Source: Rhinopithecus roxellana (taxonomy: Eukaryota > Chordata > Mammalia > Primates > Cercopithecidae). Taken from it: a stretch of DNA of 64,000 bases. The notes beneath the pieces were generated by a model. It saw only the letters and a program-made list of their open reading frames with translations. It was not told where the DNA came from and did not search any database. Location of the stretch: the NCBI RefSeq assembly GCF_007565055.1, contig NC_044553.1, positions 43,017,420 through 43,081,419 of the forward strand. The letters run 5' to 3'. The position numbers were made by a program, and so were the translations under genes. Positions 59,696-64,000 of this stretch are shown in pieces (within the stretch, counting starts at the first letter, position 1; each line of letters opens with the position of its first letter).

Positions 59696-59776
59696 AGGTA
59701 AAGGCCCTAGATCGCTGGAAGTATCAAGTGATGCCTTTCCTCTCAGATGGGCTGGAATTTTCAATCTTGGATCTTC
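59696..59776 (-). CDS. NEDD4: NEDD4 exon e3 (end of WW3, linker, start of WW4)
   Basis: This exon has 27 codons (450-476), phase 0, starting EDPRLKIPAHLRG and ending DLGPLP. It closes WW3 with EDPRL and opens WW4 with GPLP. The donor GTAAG is at 59691-59695 and the acceptor AG at 59777-59778. Confidence 0.96.
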
Positions 59777-60118
59777 CTTTATTGGTAGAGTAAATAAGGA
59801 ACAACACACACACAAATTTTAAAACAATGAAAGTCAGTCTGTTACCATGTTTTCTAGCATCAATGGATACTTAAAATAGTCTCTTGTAAAAGTCAATTTA
59901 TACTTTATTTCCTAAATATGTGACATAATATTTTCTCCTTCTAAAATCTATCACTCTCAGGCTATAATATCAAAAGGAATAAGGAGCAGTTCTCAGGGAT
60001 CACCACTAACTGGTAATCTCTTTTGCCCCACTCTTTAGGAAATGTGTCACATACGGCTTTTCTCTATGTAAAAACTGGTGAAAGAGTGGGACATTAAATT
60101 GGACCACATGATATTTCT

Positions 60119-60418
60119 TTCGTTCATTTTTTTTGAGACGGAGTTTCACTCTTGTCACCCAGGCTGGAATGCAATGGCACCATCTCGGCTCACTGCAACC
60201 TCTGCCTCCCAGGTTCCAGGGATTCTCCTGCCTCAGTCTCCTGAGTAGCTGGGATTACAGACATGCACTACCATGCCCGGCTAATTTTTGTATTTTTAGT
60301 AGAGATGGGGTTTCACCATGTTGGCCAGGCTAGTCTTGAACTCCTGACCTCAGGTGGTCCACTCACCTTGGCCTCCCAAAGTGCTGGGATTACAGGCGTA
60401 AGCCACCGTGCCCGGCCC
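60119..60418 (-). mobile_element. Alu
   Basis: Perfect 19-bp duplication TGGACCACATGATATTTCT (60100-60118 and 60419-60437). Confidence 0.95.
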
Positions 60419-60720
60419 TGGACCACATGATATTTCTAAGCCCCAGAACATGCATTTTGCCAGCTATCTGTACAAGGGTTGATTAATATTTTTGAATAAC
60501 AGGAAGGTAAGCCCAAAAACGTTATCAAAGGCCAATTCAGAATGTTAAAAAAGAGAACAAAATTCAATTTATTTCGTTTAATTTACATATATTATCTTAA
60601 TAGTATTAATTTATTAAATAAATTTAGTATTATTTAAGCTATGTTGGTCTTTTAATAATTAATTAAAATCTATTCATCTGCTGCTAATTTTAAGTAATTT
60701 TTCTTTTTATTTATTTATTT

Positions 60721-61006
60721 TTTTGAGATGGAGTCTCGCTCTGTTGCCCAGGCTGGAGTGCAGTGGCGTGATCCCAGCTCACTGCAAGCTCCACCTCCTG
60801 GGTTCACGCCATTCTCCAGCCTCAGTCTCCCAAGCAGCTGGGACTACAGGCACTCACCACCATGCCTGACTAATTTTTTTGTATTTTTAGTAGAAACGAG
60901 GTTTCACCATGTTAGCCAGGATGGTCTTGATCTCCTGACTTTGTGATCTGCCCCCCTCAGACTTCCAAAGTGCTGGGATTACAGGCATGAGTCACTGTAC
61001 CCGGCC
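60721..61006 (-). mobile_element. Alu
   Basis: Full-length minus-strand Alu following a (TTTA)n stretch. Confidence 0.92.
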
Positions 61007-61446
61007 TTTAAGTAATTTTTCTATTAGTGGTAAGCCAAGCACTAAACAACTTTAAGCCTTATCTTAAAATAAAAATACTTGTTCTACCTAGCCTCACAAG
61101 GTTTTTCTGATATTAAATGAGATATGGATTCAAAAGTGCTTTGGAGCTATAAAGCCTCATATAAAAGCAAAGGGTTATTCCTATATATCTTCCTAAGCAT
61201 TTGTGGCTAGTGAGCTAAAAACTGGAAATAGGAAGAAACATGAATATCTCCGTAATCCAAAACAATATTAAAAAGAGGCATAAGCATTCTCTTGAATACA
61301 TATAATATTATTAAGAATTCAATATATCTTTCAATGAATATTAGGAAACACAGGTTATAGAAATACACACTTAAAGATTGTAAGGAACTATACATAAGAG
61401 ATGATTATTGTTGTTATAAATTTAAATGGAAGAGTGTCAAACTTAC

Positions 61447-61647
61447 CCAGGTGGTGGTTTTAGTGTTGTGGTCAATAAAGAAAGGCCTCCCATTTGGCGC
61501 ATGTCGGACTTCCCAGCCTTTAGGAAGGAATCCTTGCTCAATTTCAGATGGCTGGGTCGCCTGCTGGCTTGAATCACTGGTGGAGGCTTGTAATTGAGGG
61601 CCCGCAGAACTCTGGCTTGATGTCAGCTGACTCGTCTCCACTGTGGC
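61447..61647 (-). CDS. NEDD4: NEDD4 exon e2 (Ser/Thr/Gln-rich linker and most of WW3)
   Basis: The exon has 67 codons (383-449), in phase 0 at both ends. A Ser/Thr/Gln-rich linker (starting ATVETSQLTSS) leads into WW3, seen as FLPKGWEVRHAPNGRPFF and IDHNTKTTTW. The exon stops right after the second Trp; the closing EDP is in the next exon. Donor GTAAGT lies at 61441-61446 and the acceptor AG at 61648-61649. WW3 is known from the family as the highest-affinity PY-binding domain. Confidence 0.97.
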
Positions 61648-62389
61648 CTAGCATATTAATGAAATCATACTGTAATATTTTATAGAGAGAAAACTCACAA
61701 ATAGATGCAGTTAAAAAGGTAACCTAACCTGCAAATAGAATACACACCCTCCATTAAAGAGACTCTACATATTTGAGGCTCATTTTCAAATGTAGTTATG
61801 GCATATTAATATTTTCCCAACATTTTAATAATGCATTACATTTAATAACATTTAATAACACTTTTCCAATACATTATTTTGTATAACTTTATTTTTACAG
61901 TAATTTATAATTTCTCAACTCATTCTCAAGCAGTAAGATGGTAGTTAACAGTCTGCTGTGGGTGCATCTGACTGAAGGAGCGAGGTCCACAAGCTCAAGC
62001 CCTAGCTGCAAGGGGAGCTCTGGTGCCTATAGGAGGAGGTCGTCTTTGTTTTCCCAAAATTCATAGGATGGGGAATTCCTCATACACAGAAGTAGATTCA
62101 AATGTTGGGCAGACAAAATGAATGGTAAATATCTACCACAGAAATGGATAAGTGAAATGTAATATATTCATGACGGAATATTAGTAGTTAAGAGAAATAC
62201 ACTGGATCTACAAATAACAATATAGACAGAGCTTTAAAACAATGTTAAGCAAAAAAAGGTGTAGACTTATGGGGCAAGGTTTTTCTTAATTGAGGAACAC
62301 CTCATTCTGTAAAATAAAACGAGTGTTCTCTCGTTGCAAAATTAGAAACACAGGCATATAAACAATATTTTACATTTTCTTTTCTTTCT
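61648..62389. other. NEDD4 intron sequence (e1-e2), no feature recognised
   Basis: About 740 bp upstream of e2 with no recognised repeat. Confidence 0.5.
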
Positions 62390-62546
62390 TTTTTGGAGAC
62401 GGAGTTTTGCTCTGTTGCCCAGGCTGGAGTACAGGGGCGCAATCTCGGCTCACTGCAAGCTCCGCCTCCCAGGTTGGATCAATTCTCCGACCTCAGCCTC
62501 CCAAGTAGCTGGGATTACAGGCATGCGCCACCACACTTGGCTAATT
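62390..62546 (-). mobile_element. Alu fragment, partial
   Basis: It covers TTTTGGAGACGGAG to CTTGGCTAATTTTATTTTAC, about half of an Alu; the remainder is absent. Confidence 0.88.
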
Positions 62547-62907
62547 TTATTTTACATTTTTAAAGCTCTTTATGTAAAAGGCTAAAAGAATACACAAGAA
62601 ATTCAAGATGGTGGTTCCCCCTGGGGAATGGGACCAAGAGCTTGGCTAAAAGGAATTTAGCTTAATCTATAAGACTTTATTTTTAAAAATAAAACGTCTA
62701 GAAATTAATATGGTAACTTGTTAATGATGGTAATTCTGAGTGTAAAGAATATGTGCATTTGCTATATTATTCTCTGCACTTTTCAGTGTTAAAAAATTTC
62801 TCAAGAAGAGACATGGTGGTAAGAGAAATTAAATATTTTGCTAAACACTTACAAGGAAATATTATAGATGACACTATTGCCAAGGGGAGGTGTCATCAGC
62901 ATAAACT

Positions 62908-63202
62908 TTTTTTTTTTTTGAGATGAAGTTTTGCTCTCGTTGCCCAGGCTGGAGCACAATGGCACGATCTCGGCTTACTGCAACCTCTGCCTTCTGGGTT
63001 CAAGTGATTCTCCTGCCTCAGCTCCCGAGTAGCTGGGATTACAGGCATGCGCCCACCACACCTGGCTAATTTTTGTATTTTTAGTAGAGACGGGGTTTCA
63101 CCATGTTGGTCAGGCTGATCTTGAACTCCCAACCTCAGGTGATCCACCCACCTAGGCCTCCCAAAGTGCTGGGTTTACAGGCATGAGCCACCTTGCCCGG
63201 CC
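62908..63202 (-). mobile_element. Alu
   Basis: Full-length minus-strand Alu; CAGCATAAACTT occurs on both sides as its duplication. Confidence 0.93.
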
Positions 63203-63437
63203 CAGCATAAACTTCTTTAATAGATACCAATTGCCAAGATTATCTTTTAGTTAAAATAATGATCTTAACTATTCAAATTACAAAAATATCCCAAAACTAG
63301 ATCATTTGCTTTTTCCTTATTCTCATTTGAACTTGCTTTATATAATAACAAGTGGTAATTCGTGTATATTAGAGATTCATGGGGAATGGTAGACACTTAA
63401 CATCAGTGTCAGAAAATAAATAATTAGAAGATGCTAC

Positions 63438-63737
63438 GGCCAGGCACGGTGGCTCATGCCTGTAATCCCAGCACTTTAGGAGGCCGAGGTGGGTGGATCA
63501 CCTGAGATAGGAGTTTCAGCTCAGTCTGGCCAACACAGTGAAACCCTATCTCTACTAAAAATACAAAAATTAGCTGGGTGTGGTGGTGTGCGCCTGTAGT
63601 CCCAGCTACTTGGGACGTTGAGGCAGGAGAATTGCTTGAACCCAGGAGGCAGAGGTGCAGTGAGCCAAGATCGCGCCATTGCACTCCAGCCTGGGTGACA
63701 ACAGCGAGACTCCATCTCAAAAAAAAAAAAAAAAAAA
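63438..63737 (+). mobile_element. Alu
   Basis: Plus-strand Alu with near-duplicate flanks AGAAGATGCTA and AGAAGATTCTA, about 110 bp from exon e1. Confidence 0.92.
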
Positions 63738-63845
63738 GAAGATTCTAGAAGTATCCAGCGTATACTACAAAGTGATGTACTAGTTCACATAGGGATGTGA
63801 CAGTTGAAATCCTGTAAGAAAGCAAGTGAACAAAATGCAGGATAC

Positions 63846-63965
63846 CTGTACAGTGGGCTTTGTCCAAGTAGTCGTTCTGGAATTGTGATCTACATAATAT
63901 GATCTTCCTCTTTCATCTTGTTTTTCTTCCCAACCTGGTGGTAATCCAGATGAAGTAGGCAAAAG
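63846..63965 (-). CDS. NEDD4: NEDD4 exon e1 (WW domain 2)
   Basis: This exon encodes 40 whole codons, residues 343-382 in 900-residue numbering, starting LLPTSSGLPPGW and ending TKPTVQ. It holds all of WW2: first Trp in PPGW, the YYVDHN strand, and the second Trp in TTTW. The acceptor AG is at 63966-63967 and the donor GTATCC at 63840-63845. WW domains bind PPxY ligands. Confidence 0.97.
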
Positions 63966-64000
63966 CTACAGTGAAGCATAACAGAAGAATTAAATACATC

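Larger units (their letters stand above)
30138..63965 (-). other. NEDD4: NEDD4 gene, 3' part: 17 exons plus 3' UTR
   Basis: NEDD4 is a cytoplasmic HECT E3 ubiquitin ligase. Its WW domains bind PPxY motifs of membrane proteins and adaptors, and its HECT domain takes ubiquitin from an E2 onto a cysteine and passes it to substrate lysines. The exons here total 1677 coding bases, 558 residues plus stop. Counting back from the stop in the 900-residue human isoform, they cover residues 343-900. That numbering puts the catalytic cysteine at 867 and the exosite residues Tyr605 and Phe707 where the literature has them. No frameshift or early stop is seen. NEDD4L was considered; the HECT sequence (e.g. 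RRATVLEDSYRRIMGVKR) fits NEDD4 better. Introns range from 81 bp to 6.5 kb. The upstream exons are outside the window. Confidence 0.97.

Noticed and set aside
33126..63965. NEDD4L (NEDD4-2) instead of NEDD4
   Set aside because: Segments such as RRATVLEDSYRRIMGVKRAD and NGYSANHQVIQWFWK match NEDD4 and differ from NEDD4L as I know it.
1..64000. A novel multi-gene system
   Set aside because: The window holds one known gene plus repeats and non-coding DNA; nothing suggests an undescribed set of cooperating genes.

Overview
This is nuclear DNA of a primate, most likely an Old World monkey. About fifty Alu elements, several L1 pieces, MaLR LTRs and MIR/L2 relics are present. The youngest Alus (near 1164, 1695, 16785, 55655 and 57748) share a sequence type I associate with recent cercopithecid AluY lineages. 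The species call is an inference.

The only host protein-coding gene I can support is NEDD4, on the minus strand. Seventeen exons run from 63965 down to the stop codon at 33126-33128. They encode the C-terminal 558 residues of the HECT-type E3 ubiquitin ligase: WW domains 2, 3 and 4 and the complete HECT domain. Every exon was placed by reading frame plus AG/GT splice dinucleotides, and the phases join without a break. The C2 domain, WW1 and the promoter lie beyond the right edge. The 3' UTR probably runs to about 30138, after an AATAAA signal at 30154-30159.

Region by region: 1-30137 is intergenic DNA downstream of NEDD4, with Alu clusters, an Alu-L1 composite (8404-11303), MLT1 LTR relics, a 5'-truncated L1 (24753-25351), a DNA-transposon relic and a half tRNA-Cys pseudogene (3738-3778). 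30138-33125 is the repeat-poor probable 3' UTR. 33126-41476 holds seven exons encoding the rest of the HECT domain, including the catalytic cysteine. 41477-47993 is an intron almost wholly filled by a full-length antisense L1 (41611-47790). 47994-63965 holds ten exons for WW2-WW4 and the first part of HECT, with Alus, a solo MaLR LTR and old L1/MIR relics in the introns.

I found no operon, CRISPR array, defence system or other novel multi-gene system. The most interesting signals are retrotransposon structures: an Alu joined to a truncated L1 inside one target-site duplication; the L1 that enlarged a roughly 330-bp NEDD4 intron to 6.5 kb and brings a possible antisense promoter upstream of the HECT C-lobe exons; a three-arm Alu; inverted Alu pairs tightly flanking two NEDD4 exons; and a perfect 24-bp palindrome in the 3' UTR.
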